From: Quercus robur
Lineage: Eukaryota; Streptophyta; Magnoliopsida; Fagales; Fagaceae
Direction: 5' to 3'
Assembly (NCBI RefSeq): GCF_932294415.1
Contig: NC_065537.1
Span: 52,337,802 to 52,401,801, forward strand
DNA: 64,000 nucleotides
Position numbers and translations under genes: made by a program. Below the pieces are notes generated by a model, which saw only the letters and a list, made by a program, of their open reading frames with translations, made no database searches and had not been told where the DNA came from. This document shows, one piece after another, positions 29,261-42,222 of the stretch (the first letter of the stretch is position 1; the number at the start of each line of letters is the position of its first letter).

Positions 29261-29671
29261 CCTCTTTATCAAAAGCATTGCATATAGTGTTAAGTGTAAA
29301 CGTTTTCCTGGACAACACAATCCATATTAGTGCATGAAAATCTGAACGGTTCATACAAGTTCTTAAAATACTTTTTTGTTTTTGCTAAAATCTCAAAATA
29401 TTATTTATCTATTATGAAACAAGTAATTTTATCACAATTTTAATTAAATGACATTCAAGATTCAAATACTCCAGATTCTCAAAAAAAAAAAAAAAAAAAG
29501 ATTCAAATACTCCCACACCAATTATCAAATTATCATAAAAAAATTAAACATTATTTCAATAATTATATAAATTATTAATAATATAGAAAAAGTTTAACTC
29601 ACTCATTTAAATATAAAATGGATAGTTAGGATTTTAAAAAAAAAATTAGAAATGTTTTATAACACTTTAGG
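29261..29671. other. AT-rich spacer, nothing identified
   Basis: Simple AT-rich DNA with an A run near 29481-29498. No coding signal or bounded element was seen. Confidence 0.4.
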
Positions 29672-30425
29672 TGGCGTTTGGTATGTGAGAATCCACCCCC
29701 GGCATCCAAATTTCTTAGAATGTGATGTCTTACAATCTAGCTGCCTTGAAATGTAACAATTCTTATGTTTGGTTTATTCTTAGAAATCTTAAAGGAATTA
29801 TTTATTTTACCGTACTATTCTTAGATTTATAAACCCAATATCAATTTTTTTTTAATCTTCCTCTAAATAAATAATAACAAACAAAATATAAAATTAAGGC
29901 AAATTCATTAAAACTATAGTCTAACATTTCAAAATAACATATATAATACAAAAATAACTATTTAAATTCTTGTTCTTTATGAAAATCAAAACATCCTGTT
30001 TTGTTAATAAAAATAAAAATTTTATTTTTTTTTTAGCAAATAACCAATCCCAAATAGGAGATATAAATAATTTATTTTATTTTAACATTTATGTTGTTGT
30101 GGCAAGAAGAGATAAAAATAAAGGAATAGATATTGATGATTTGTTTTATGTTTTATCTCCATTTTTTTTTTTTTGATAAGTAGGTTTTATCTCCATTGGT
30201 TAAATTATAAGTAAAATTAGGTAAAATTGTCAATTTATAACAAATGTAATTTTTTTAAGCTTGAAAATTTGGATACCTACCTATTTCAAAGGAAATTCAC
30301 ATTCTTAAAAGAAGGGGATTAAGCACTTAAGTGGGAATCTAAATACTTGTGTGATTTGCAACTAATGGTAGGAATCTTTCAACAATTCCAAGAATCTTAA
30401 AATATTGCTCCGTACCAAACTGCCC
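29672..30425. mobile_element. Possible MITE with TGGCGTTTGGTA ends
   Basis: The left end TGGCGTTTGGTATGTGAGAA and the right end ...CGTACCAAACTGCC are inverted relative to each other (GGCGTTTGGTA against GGCAGTTTGGTACG). The interior is AT-rich and lacks coding capacity. No target duplication was confirmed, so superfamily and exact ends are open. Confidence 0.45.
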
Positions 30426-31760
30426 TTGGAGTTGAGAGAATGTTAATACTCATCCAATGCACTGGAAAGTGAACAAAGTATCACACAATTTCTCCGCAAT
30501 TATCTTATATAATAGACTGTGATTGAATTTTTAGCATGGACTTGTCATTTTTCTTTACCACTCACCATCTATTACATCAAAACTAGCATGTAATTCCATG
30601 CAAATGCATGGATGCATTTAAAATTAAACAAAATTTTTATTATAAAAATATAAATAATTAGTCAAATTATTATTTTTAAAAAAAACATGTAACACATGCA
30701 TTTATGCATACATGTAGATACATTTAAAATTAAACAAAATTTTTATCGTAAAATATAGATAATTAGTCATATTATTTTTTTTAAAGTAAATATAATTAGT
30801 CACATATTAAAATTCTTACCTAGATTTAGTATTACTTATGATCATTTGTTTTTTCTAATTTTTAATAAGATAGAATGTGTGGTGATTTTTATTTTATTTA
30901 TTTTTTGAGAAACATGTGGTGATTTTTATTGAGTATATCTAATTCTTTTTTTAGAAAAAATTTATAGTTCATTAATATTAGATTCTTAGTATTTTGCACT
31001 CATTAACTCACTTGACACAAAGATTAAAAAACTTAAGTAGACACATGGCACATGCTTAAGTGGATAATTATGGTGTAGTCTTCACATATATTTAGACATG
31101 TGCAAAATTGGATTATAATTTCAAATTCTAATTCAAATTTCTCTAAGTTTCACCTATTAATATATATATATATATATATATATTGATGACTTATAAATTT
31201 GAATTTTTTTTACTTATATGATTATGTTTTTTATGGTTTATTATATTGGACTTCTTGTTTTCTACACTAAATTAACTAATTTAGTACAAAAATTTAAAAA
31301 TTTAGATTAAATGAGACACATGGCATAAAATTAAACTCTATTTGAAATTTAATTTTTACACTAAATTAACTCACTTGACACAAAATTCTAAAATTTAAAT
31401 TAAATCAAACACGTGACGGAAAATTAGATTCTAATTGAATTTTAATTTAAAATTTAATTGAATTTTCTTTACTTTACTTATTATTATTATATTTATAGAT
31501 TATTACAGTAGAAAACGAGCGATCCTAAAATTTTTCCCCACCGGACAGGGTTTAAATTTTTTTTAACGTTTGGTTTTGGAACCAAAGCATATTCCTTTTG
31601 TTTAACAGTGAATCCTCTGTTTTACCACCCATAGTTTTCGTGTCTCTCTTGCTTTCCACACTGATTTCTTTCTTCCTTTTTTTGACTTTTTACTTCACGA
31701 CCACGTTGTCTTTGGGTCCACATGACTATTGACCTCTACTGTGTGCCACCACCATACCGC
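30426..31760. other. AT-rich region upstream of pyruvate kinase
   Basis: Holds a local duplication of about 106 bp: CATTTAAAATTAAACAAAAT occurs near 30615 and again near 30721. It also has a TA tract at 31159-31183 and repeated TTAACTCACTTGACACAAA blocks near 31002 and 31364. No gene was seen. Confidence 0.5.
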
Positions 31761-31770
31761 TCTCGCTATC

Positions 31771-31777
31771 TATAAAA
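31771..31777 (+). promoter_or_regulatory. Probable TATA box of the pyruvate kinase gene
   Basis: TATAAAA lies about 178 bp upstream of the ATG at 31949. It is followed by a CT-rich leader containing CTCTGTGTTCTCTCTCTTG, consistent with a 5' UTR of about 145-150 nt. Confidence 0.55.
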
Positions 31778-31948
31778 CCAAACAAGAAAACTATAATTAT
31801 AATAATAGAGAATAGCTAAACAACAAAGAAACTCAAAACTGACGCGACTTTGGATCATAGAGTTTTTCATCATTCACATTCCTCATCTTCCCACTGTGTC
31901 GTTTTCGTTCAGATCAGTCTCTGTGTTCTCTCTCTTGATCATCAGAAA

Positions 31949-32146
31949 ATGCATTCCAATCACTTGCTCCTTGAGGAGCCCATAAGAATGGCCTCAATTC
32001 TCGAGCCATCAAAGCCTGTAAGTATTTCACTTTCCACTCTCTGTGACACTGTTACTAATTCAAACCAAAAATCAAGGAAAAGGGTTATTTTTATTTTTAG
32101 AGTTTAGTTTTCTTTGTTTGTTTGTTACTCGAGCAAACAAAAACAT

Positions 32147-32184
<38 letters not shown>

Positions 32185-34827
32185 CTTCTTTGGTCCTCCA
32201 CCTTGTCCTTTTCTGCTTGTTATCAACCCGTTTGGTTGCTGGGAAAATGTTTGAGAAAATATTATAATAAAAAAAGTAAATTGAAATGTGATTGATATAT
32301 GGGAGATCTTTAAACAACATAATTTCACCTCTCAGAAGTGATTAATACTAGCATTTGCTTATGATAAATGACTACTTGTACCAAAAAGCCTAAAATATTA
32401 GGATTCTTGTGAATTTGTTTGTATTTTTAGGATATTAGGATGCTGGTGAATGTGTTTACTTTATTCATGAGACGGATAAGTGGAATTACACAAAGATATG
32501 ATTTGAAATAAGATCTTGCTCTTATAGATAGGGGTGGTACTTATTGACAGAAAAATGAGGAGAGTCGCTTTAGATGGTTTGATCATTGATCAGAAGAGAG
32601 CGATTAATGCACCAATGAAAAAGAGTGAGTTGATTCAAGTTGAGGGGAGGGAAAAAAGTAGAGGAAGAGCAAAAATAATATTAGTAGAATTAGTAAAAAA
32701 AGACATGTTAATTAAGGAAGTAATTGAGAGTCTGAGTTTGGACAGAACAGAATGGCAGAAAATAATAAATTTGACTGACGCAGACTAGCATGTTGAGGAT
32801 AAAACTTTTGGATTAAGGTTTGGTTGTTGTTCTATTGTTTACTTAATTTACCTGGTAATGAAACTGGGAAAAAAAAATTGGGATAGGAAAAATTGTGGTG
32901 TTCCTGTATTGATTATCTGTGGAATCTTTGTTTAGGATTGACACAAGTTTATGTTTTGTCATTCATGTTTTTAATGAGATGTTCTCTGCAGAGTTTCTTT
33001 CCTGCAATGACGAAGATTGTTGGAACGCTTGGTCCAAAATCACGATCTGTTGAGATCATTTCTGGCTGTTTGAAGGCGGGAATGTCTGGTATTTCTGGAC
33101 CTGTTGCATTTATAATTCCTTATCTCTTCTATTTTGCTTTATCCATGGTTGATAGTTGAGACTTGAGAGAGCATATTATACGTTATATGAGTCTTTATGT
33201 CATTGTTTTTGTGGGTTTTGAGAGATATGGAATAACTTGTTTAACGGAACTCACTAAGTTCTCTTGCTCAGTTGATTGAAGGTTTGTATTTACTTGGTCA
33301 CAAATATTGAGAAATACATACTAAAAACTATACTTTCTTTTGCATCTGTATGTTTTTCACACAGACTAAAACAAGTCATCAAGTTAACATGTACCTTCTT
33401 TTTTTACTTTTCTTGTACAGTGGGTTTCCCCTTACTAAGTTCTACTGTCAGATATGGACTTATTTTTGGGGTTAAATTTAATGTACTTATGTTCATATTT
33501 ATTTTTTTGGGTATATGTTAGTGGCAAGGTTCGATTTCTCATTGGGTGATACTCAATTTCACCAAGAGACACTGGAAAACTTAAGAACAGCTGTCAAGAA
33601 TACCAAGAAGCTCTGTGCAGTAAGCCCGACATTCTTGTGTTCAATACTTTTCATAGTTTATGTTCATATTAACTGTTTGTGGTCAATTTTGGCTAATAAT
33701 GCGATTCCCCCCTGAAATGACTTGCTACCCCAATTTACTCTTTGAATTCTATGCCTTGCAAAGGTGGATAATGTGAACTTAAATTTTTTTTTCCCCTTCT
33801 AATTCAGGTAATGCTAGATACTGGGGGTCCAGAACTGCAAGTTGTCAACAAAACTGAGCACCCCATATCCCTTGAAGCTGATACATTGGTCATCCTGACA
33901 CCTGATCAAGAAAAAGAAGCTACTTCAAATCTCTTACCCATAAACTTTAGTGGGTTATCAAAGGTAAGCATTTTATTGTTTTGTTTTCTTTATAATCTAT
34001 ATTAATTTTTGGCTTAATATAAAATTGACATTCTGACAAGGGTTAGGCCATTTCTGTAAGATATATGTTTAGGTCCAAGTGCTACAAGCTGTTTTGCCTG
34101 GCTGAAAACCATCGTATTATTGGCATAATTCTGCTGCATCTTTCTATTTGTTTTAAACAGAATATGAAGTAACAATTTTACATCTATCCAATGCTTTACC
34201 AAAAAAATGGCTACATATATTCAGTTGACTGACTTTTGGTTTCCTTGACAGTCTCTAGACCATACTAATCATTAGGTATTTGTTCAGATTGTCACTATAC
34301 AAAGTGAAAAAGTTACTATAATCAATTTGTCTAATGGAATTTTTTCATATGGTGGGAGTGCATGTTCTTCTTTATTATGGACTTCTGCACAATTTTACCC
34401 TGATTTACTGCAACTTTTTTAATGTTCTATAAGTAATTGCAACTTATGTATGCACTGGTGTTTTTTTTTTTTAACTTGAATGTGATTGAGTATTATTTCT
34501 GACCAGGAGGCTCGTTCTTGCTGTAGGTCTTCACTATCATGTATAAAAAAGGAATCACTCATTTTTTGGAATCTCAAATTGGCTTTAGATTAAATTGAGG
34601 AGTAATATCACTCAGTGAAGATTTCTGCGTACTGTTATTTTTAGAAATTGGAAATAAAAATAGTGAAGACCAAAAACATTAAATTCAAAATCTTTAAACT
34701 GAAGGAAAGTTTTTGTGTTTAATCCTTGCTGCTTATGCCTTTCTTTAGGGATTTTGCGCTAAATCAGATGTTTGCACTTGTCTACAAAGTTAGTACACTG
34801 CTAAGAAGGATTTTCTGCTCTGCCATG

Positions 34828-34860
<33 letters not shown>

Positions 34861-37800
34861 AGATAGTAAGCTGGAATTCCTCATGAAATTGTATCTTCTT
34901 TCGAAGAGTTTTCTTTTTCCACCTATTGTTTTTTCTGGCTCCCTCTCCTACATCTATGATGAACATAAGGAGAATTGTAGAATTATATTCTAGTTATTTG
35001 TATATTTATTATATTACATTTGATTCATTGCAGCTACATGTTTGGTGGCACTATTTCCGTATTTGAAGTTAATTTATTCTTTGCAGGCAGTGAAGAAGGG
35101 AGACACTATATTTATTGGTCAATACCTCTTTACAGGGAATGAAACTACTTCAGTATGGCTGGAGGTAAGGCAACGGTGAAAAAATGAATTTAATTATCAG
35201 GTACATGCTGATTGGACATGATATGTAACTTATGAAATTAGGCATGTCGAATCACCTATTTGCCTAGTCAGACATTATCTGTCATGATCACGTTTTTAAG
35301 AATGAGACAGAAGTAACTAGGTTGCTACTAGGCTGCCCATCTCAAGTATGCTTATTCTTACAAGCAATGCCGAGGATCTGTACTTAGAAAAATAAAAGGC
35401 TGTATAAATTCAAGAAACTTGAAAAATTGGATTTTATATGGTTGTCTGTAATTCAAGAATTTCACAAATTCCAATTTCACTATGCAGGTCTCTGAGGTGA
35501 ATGGTGATGATGTGGTTTGCTTGATAAAGAATTCTGCTACCTTGTCTGGGTCGCTGTACACTTTGCATGTCTCCCAAATTCATATTGATCTACCTACACT
35601 CACTGATAAAGATAAGGAGGTAAGTTCTCTGTTTGCACCAGATACTATGAGCACACAAAATTAGCCATGAAAGGTGTTAATAAATTTCTTATCACTCATT
35701 AATGTTTGCAAAGGAATGGCTGTCTTTTTATCCTAAAATTTTCCAACGGGAACCTTTACTATGGTGTTTCTTTTTTTTGAAAAATATTAACTTTTGGTGA
35801 CATTGCTCAATTGTCATCCCTTCTGATATCCACCAAAAGGTTTTATAGTCATATTTATTAGGCTTATGTTCCTCATAATTCCATTAATAGTGTCATTGGG
35901 CCCTGCTTTATTGACATTACTTAAAATGATATGATTAATGAATACTTCTGATAATCCATTGATATATTATGATTGTCTTTCACATTATAAAGATTATGTA
36001 TGTCTTGATTATGCAAAATTGGTTTTGGGGCCAACTATATGAAAAAGATTGGTGCAGTTTCCCCTCTAAAAGATTGATTTGTTCTTATTAACTTCTTTCA
36101 TGCATTTTGTTGATTGAAACCAGGTTATAAGGACATGGGGTGCTAGAAACAATATAGACTTCCTCTCGTTGTCAATTACACGGCATGCAGAAGATATTCG
36201 CCATGTAAGAACTATTCCTGCTGGGAATTCTTGTCTAGTTCATTTTTCTTAAGTCAATTATATTATTAAACCACTCCCACTCTCCCCATCTTATTCGTTC
36301 TTGTTCTCTTATATTAGCTTCCGTCTTTATCCTTGCTCTTTTTTATTGGCTCTTAACTTAATGACGGGCTGGCTTAAATTTATCCTTTACTGCAATAAGT
36401 TTTTTTCTTTTAATTAATTCTTACATTCAGCTGTGATTGTTCTTGCCATTGTGCAGGCCCGGGAATTTATTTCTAAATTAGGTGGCCTCCATCAAACTCA
36501 AATTTTTGCAAAGATTGAAAACGTAGAGGTGAGGTGTTATTTTCTTTTAACCATCTCCTAACCACCATATTTAGCACTAAGACACAAATGGTATGCTTAG
36601 CCCCACTTGTTGTGGGTATAATCATCTGTGTCTAATTGTTGAAGTGATTGTAAGGAATGACAGTAAGAATAGGAGTCATACATAAACAGTCAACAATCTT
36701 TCCCTTTCAAATTTATTGTGCTTGAATTTAATTTGAATATGCATTTTCTTCTTTCTCATGTATTCTTGCAGGGGTTGACTCATTTTGATGAGATCCTAAA
36801 AGAAGCAGATGGTATCATTATCTCGCGTGGGAACTTGGGGATAGATCTCCCACCAGAGAAGGTCAGTTTTCAAATCTGAACATGTTATCAATTTGATGTT
36901 GCTAGTCAATGGGCCTTGGATTCAGGATGAGGTTACAGGCTTGATCTTACACTCTGGATGTTGGATTACCACTTGTGTTTTAACTGTTAGGTTGGTTTAT
37001 GTTTGTGCACCATCGGGGACCTGTAATGACATGCTGGTAATTCCTCTGAAATTTTCAGGTGTTTCTATTTCAAAAGGCTGCTGTTTACAAGTGCAACATG
37101 GCTGGAAAGCCAGCAGTGGTTACTCGTGTTGTGGACAGTATGACTGACAACCTGAGACCTACTCGTGCTGAAGCAACAGATGTTGCCAATGCAGTATTGG
37201 ATGGTAAATTTCAGAGTTCTGTCATTGAAAATGTTCTACTTATTTCTTTTGGTGGATGGCCATTGTATCAGTGTTTTCTGGATGTCTTTTCTATCTTTTA
37301 ATGTGAGAGAATATACCTCTGCTATTGTTTTAGCACTCATTGATATTGTCTTTTCTTGAGAATTGCTGACATCTTCAAATAATAATATAGGCGTGACCAG
37401 TCTGGAATCTTATATTTTTTGGGCTCTTTGTTTTTCAGGGAGTGATGCGATTCTTCTAGGTGCAGAGACCCTGCGGGGATTGTACCCAGTAGAGACCATT
37501 TCTATTGTTGGAAAGATTTCTGCAGAGGTAAATGTTGCTATTTTTCTTTTGTAGTTTTTCTCTCAACCCCCACCTTGTACAGGCACTAGGGGAATTTTAA
37601 TTCTGAAAAAATTGGGGTCTGTATCCAAATTAGCTTCACTGTTATCTTATTTCCATCTAAAGCTCCTTATGAGGCATAACACTGGAGCAGTCTTCATAAG
37701 ATTTTGTTTTTGTTTCAAATAGTGCCTCAGCATGCACTCATAAAAATTAAAAATAGGGCCTCAGCATGCAAGTGGACATTCGTACTCTTAAGCCCAACTG

Positions 37801-40747
37801 GTAAAATGCCTTAAATGGGTTTTCTAAGTGGTGACTACCCTAGCCTTTTGTTCTAAACCTTGATGCAGAAGACTTTAAATCCAGTCTTTTTATCTAAAAA
37901 TGATTAGACTTATCATTCCTCATCAGTAAAATTTTTTTGTCTCCAGCTTAATTGTACTGTCTTTTGTTGGAATAAACATTTTATTGGTAGTCTCATCTCG
38001 GTAGGGACTTCCTATTAATTATACATATATTCTTCTCAAAAGTTTGCAGGACTTTCTTGTTCTCCGTTTTATAAATTTTTTACTCAAATGAATTAAGTAT
38101 TATTTTCTTCTCTCTATCTTTATCAATCTTTGGGGTTACTTCTGTCACATGCTGACCTTGGCTGCTGATCATTTGCACAGGTCTTGTTTGACAGTGATAC
38201 AAATTTCAAAATTTGAAGAGAATGAAATAATCTTTGTTGTTATTATGGCACATATGCCATGGTCTGGATCATCAAAAGTTTATTCAACAGAGAAAATAAT
38301 GGCCCTGAACTTTGTGTCTCCTCAATGTGTACATTTTAGATTAAAGGTTATTAACTAAAATTCTGACTGCAGGCAGAGAAGGTTTTCAATCACGACCTAT
38401 ACTACAAGAATACTGTCAAATATGTTGGAGAGCCAATGACCCACTTGGAATCTATTGCTTCCTCTGCGGTACTTGTGACGTTCCTGTGTTAATTTATTCT
38501 ATTGTTACCATCATATAGATTGCTGACGAAGAAGAAGTTTTTATTTGATAAATGAAAGATATTCAGTCCCTGCTAAAACATTTTCTTTTTCCCTTGTGTA
38601 GGTTCGTGCAGCCATCAAGGTGAAGGCCTCTGTAATTATTTGCTTCACTTCATCTGGAAGAGCTGCAAGGTCTTCCCCCTTTCTTTTTATATTTTTTTAC
38701 CTTTTCATTTGTGGTTATGCACATGGGTATCTTGGGACATTGAGTTTTCATAAAAATTAGTTTTGTTCTCTTTTTATTCAGGTTAATTGCAAAATACAGG
38801 CCAACAATGCCTGTCTTGTCTGTTGTCATCCCTCGGCTTCAAACAAATCAACTCTGCTGGACTTTTACTGGTGCTTTTGAGGTACATAATTTTTATTTAT
38901 TTATTTATTTTAAGGCTTCTGTTGCGGCAACTTTATCTTTCTCTCTCTGGCAGACACTAGATTAAGCATTTTATTGTTCTTGACTTGTTGGGAAGTAGTT
39001 CTACCCTAAACCAAGGAACCGGACCTGGTAAAAGTGGGGTTAAAGTGGCCCACTTTGACACAAATTTATTAACACTTAAAACTAACCTGCAAAAAATCGT
39101 GTCATGTTTGCGAGTCATGTCAAACGTTGCCACCCTTGCCTCCAAGCCCTATAAAGTTAGGAGCTCAATTCCAGATCTGAAGCAGCAGCAGCCACTAAAG
39201 AAGCAAACATTATCTTATTTCATTTTTTTCCAAAGTAGTTCTTGCGTTAGGCATTGCATCATATGACTGCAACTGATGCTTATTATTGATACCTTTTTCT
39301 TTTGATGATTTTCTGGCAGGCAAGGCAATCACTAATTGTTAGAGGCCTTTTTCCCATGCTTGCAGATCCTCGTCATCCGGTAAGAATTACATTTTGTTGA
39401 TTGAGATACTTTTTACTCAAATACAAAATTGGAGGTGTATTATCATCTCTCTCTCTAAATTGTATAACTTAATTATCTTGTCCCTCACCCCCCCCCCCCC
39501 CCCCCCTCTCTCTTAAAAGTGTAGAAGATAGAAGTCATACAAATGGAATTTCATTGAGCTAATGCACCCACTCTAATAGATTTCTCATTTTACAACAAGA
39601 TAGTATGTTTTACTGAACTAAAATTCATTGAATTTAGTATCTTGCTATTGTCCACAATTTTTATTTTATTTTATTTTTTTCTTTTGACTTTAATGATATA
39701 AGATTTCAGCCAAAAGAAAAATTGATATAAGTTATTCTCAATCTTAATGACTGGTATTGTTAATTACAATCTTAGGTATAATGACAGTTTTGGCTTTGAC
39801 CTTAACCTTTGCTTGGATGAATTTTCTAGCCACCCCTTACCCTCTCCTCTCCACCAATCTCAAACGTACCCCTAAGGTTAAGTTTCACATAATTACTTTC
39901 TTACTTATCAAAAAAATAGAAAAAGTTTCACATAATTACTAGAATCCTATTATTTTTATTCCCTAGTCATCAATTGTAGATATGCTATTTCACACGAGTA
40001 AATCAATGAGGGTTAGTTTGGCTAGACATGTTGGTGAAAAAATGCAAATTGTAAGTGTTGTTTAGGAATAGAAGTAAAAAATGTAGAATCTTCAAATTGT
40101 GCCTATGATGCAAATTTGGGGTGTCAACCAACAAGACTCCACACCATCTAGAAGTTTTGGGGGAAGGGGGATTTGAACCTTAGACATCTCCATTAAAAAA
40201 ACCAGGAGGTGCCAATTGAGTTACAAGGGCTCTTGGCCCAGAAGTTAATATTACCATTCTTGATCCAATCCTGTTGACCCTGTCCAAGCCTACTGAGTTC
40301 AGAACAACTGAATTGTGGACTTTAGTTTGGTTTCTCAGGCCTTTTGCCGAAACTTTGTCGAGATATAGAGATATTAGGTATGGTATAGAAGTGATTGGTA
40401 GAAATGTCTAGAAATATTTGTGTAGCTAAGGATGCATGTACTAAGTACTACATAATGCGGCATATTCATTTCTTCTGATAATATCATAGAATATCAATTA
40501 TGATGATTTGTCTATCATCGACTGATATTTTCCTTTCCTAAGTTTTGCTTTACTACCCCATTAGATGAAAGAAAACAATGCTCGGTTTTTGCAGGCTGAG
40601 TCAACAAATGCAGCAAACGAATCGGTTCTAAAAGTTGCTTTGGATCATGGCAAGGCGTCTGGTGTCATAAAGCCTCATGATCGTGTAGTTGTCTTCCAGA
40701 AAGTTGGTGATGCGTCTGTTGTGAAGATCATTGAGCTTGAAGATTAG
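31949..40747 (+). CDS. Cytosolic pyruvate kinase, plant 527-residue type
   Basis: Catalyses phosphoenolpyruvate + ADP to pyruvate + ATP, the last step of glycolysis. Sixteen exons: 31949-32017, 32992-33088, 33522-33619, 33808-33963, 35087-35164, 35488-35619, 36124-36204, 36457-36528, 36772-36861, 37059-37203, 37439-37527, 38373-38468, 38602-38669, 38782-38881, 39320-39379 and 40595-40747. All introns are GT/AG; the CDS is 1584 nt (527 residues, TAG stop), the length I recall for Arabidopsis At2g36580/At3g52990. Motifs: [12 protein letters not shown] near the start, RFDFS (58-62), LDTGGPE (91-97), FAKIEN (254-259, catalytic Lys256, metal-ligand Glu258), SRGNLG (279-284), PTRAE and the C-terminal domain to IELED. 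There is no transit peptide, hence cytosolic. The usual RGDLG is RGNLG (Asn282), and RxNFS is RFDFS, features of this clade as I remember it. No frame break was seen. Confidence 0.95.
32149..32181. repeat. T homopolymer in intron 1 of pyruvate kinase
   Basis: About 33 T; a similar run of about 30 T is in intron 4 at 34830-34859, and a run of 19 C is in intron 15 at 39488-39506. Confidence 0.9.
32462..32790 (+). mobile_element. 3' end fragment of a non-LTR retrotransposon (RTE-like) in pyruvate kinase intron 1
   Basis: The frame 32534-32788 encodes KMRR...[18 protein letters not shown] followed by [14 protein letters not shown] and [10 protein letters not shown]. This is the recurrent C-terminal tail of plant non-LTR polyproteins (RWFGHV...KSELI...GRGRPK...VEVVKKDM). 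Only the tail is present, as expected for a 5'-truncated copy. It lies in sense orientation within intron 1 (32018-32991). Confidence 0.7.
40125..40240 (-). mobile_element. tRNA-related SINE-like sequence in pyruvate kinase intron 15
   Basis: On the minus strand the sequence reads AGAGCCCTTGTAACTCAATTGGCA (A-box-like TAACTCAATTGG, about 40230-40210) and later AAGGTTCAAATCCCCC (B-box-like, about 40180-40163). The spacing fits a tRNA-derived head. The tail and target duplications were not found, so the ends are uncertain. Confidence 0.5.
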
Positions 40748-41652
40748 AACTGCTCTGGCATTTTTTTCCGAGTATATTTTTATTTGGAGTTCTCTACTGC
40801 TTGCCATTTCGTGTTTAAAAAATAAGCAAAAGATATGTGCAAGAGGTTTTACACTAAGACAGACGGCAGTTCTTACTCTTTTGCTCAACTTAGTTGAAGT
40901 CATCAAACCTTATCTTTTCTGTGTAGTACACATATCTACATGTTCTTGAAGGAAGCTGTTGTGAATTCAACTCTTTTATTTTGGGTTGCTATGTAAAAGT
41001 TGTAGGGGGCGACCAGTCTGTATAAGACCATAGTAGCACCCATCTGTTGAGTGCTGGGAATTCATCTCTTTTTACATGCAGATTTTACTCCATGGTTACC
41101 AATGCTAGGGCCTATATAGTTGGAGTTGCCATCATATACAGTTTTGATTGCATAAAAATTGTTCTGAGGATTATTGTTTAAGCATGAATGACTGGTTGAC
41201 CTAAGTCAGTGATATTGTGCTTCAGTTTGGAGACCTCTTAATACACCAACATAGTTTTTCATGGAGTGTTTTATTGTGTCTAGAGTATCAAGATGTTCAA
41301 AGATTAATAACATCATCATAGAACAATAGAACATGAATTTGTAGCAACTGAAGAGGCCAACTCATGAGGGGTGAATTATTTCTCAACAAAAATGCAAAAT
41401 TTGCTAATTTGGACAGGATCTTAATAATTTAATTTTTATTCAAACTTTAGGTGGGGTAAATGTAGGGATTAAAAGTTTGCGGGCCAAATTGTGATGATAC
41501 CAAACTGAAGTGGTACTTATTTATCTTACATATATAAAGCAGTACTCAAGAATTAAACGTGAGCTACTCCTCAAGCATGTGCAACCCAAAATGGCTTTGC
41601 ATAAATGTGAGTTCAGAAGCTAGTGATGGGATCATGGGAATTTCTGATGCAT
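40748..41652. other. 3' UTR of pyruvate kinase and spacer
   Basis: The first few hundred bases after the stop are probably 3' UTR; no unambiguous polyadenylation signal was picked. No other gene was seen. Confidence 0.4.
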
Positions 41653-42222
41653 GGGTGTGTTTGTGGTGCAGTGCGGTTTTGGACTATTTTTGGTACTGCA
41701 TTTTGCGGTGCGATTTAGCTAAAACCATAACTGCACCACACTTCAATTTTGTGATCACATGTGCGGTGTAGTGTGGTTTAGAGTTTAGCTAAAATTATAA
41801 CTGAACTGCATCTCATCATCTCATTTTTGCGGTCACATATGCAGTGCATGTATAAGATACGGTTTGAAGTTTGTATATTTTTCAAATTTTGGGTTTTTTC
41901 TACCCAACCCAAAATTGATTTTTCCCTTTATTTTGGGCTAAGTTTTAAATTATTGAGCTAGTTTTTCTTTATTTTATACTGGCTTTCCTAATCAACACTT
42001 GCTAGGACTATTAAAATTTTTGTTTTTGTTTTAAAAACTAAGGCTATTAAACTATTAATAATATATTTAATATTTAAAAAATAAATATATTAATATATAG
42101 AGAGAGTGCGGTTTGTGCAGTTTTCTTATTATAAAACCACAAATTGCAATGCTCCATGCGATGCGGAGTGGTGCGATTATGCCATATTGTGGGCAGTTTT
42201 GGTGCAGTTTGGTGAATACCCC
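41653..42222. mobile_element. hAT-like nonautonomous element, copy B
   Basis: Shares GTGGTGCAGTGCGGTTTT, a TTGTGATCACATGTGCGG-like block and GGTGCAGTTTGGT ends with the element at 28181-28822. The left GGGTGTGTTTGTGG and right ...TTGGTGAATACCCC ends are inverted relative to each other. The 8-bp flanks do not match, so the ends are approximate or the copy is rearranged. Confidence 0.55.

Noticed and set aside
37700-37900. Possible further SINE in pyruvate kinase intron 11
   Set aside because: A-box-like CCCAACTGGTAAAAT is present, but no B box at the right distance and no flanking repeat.
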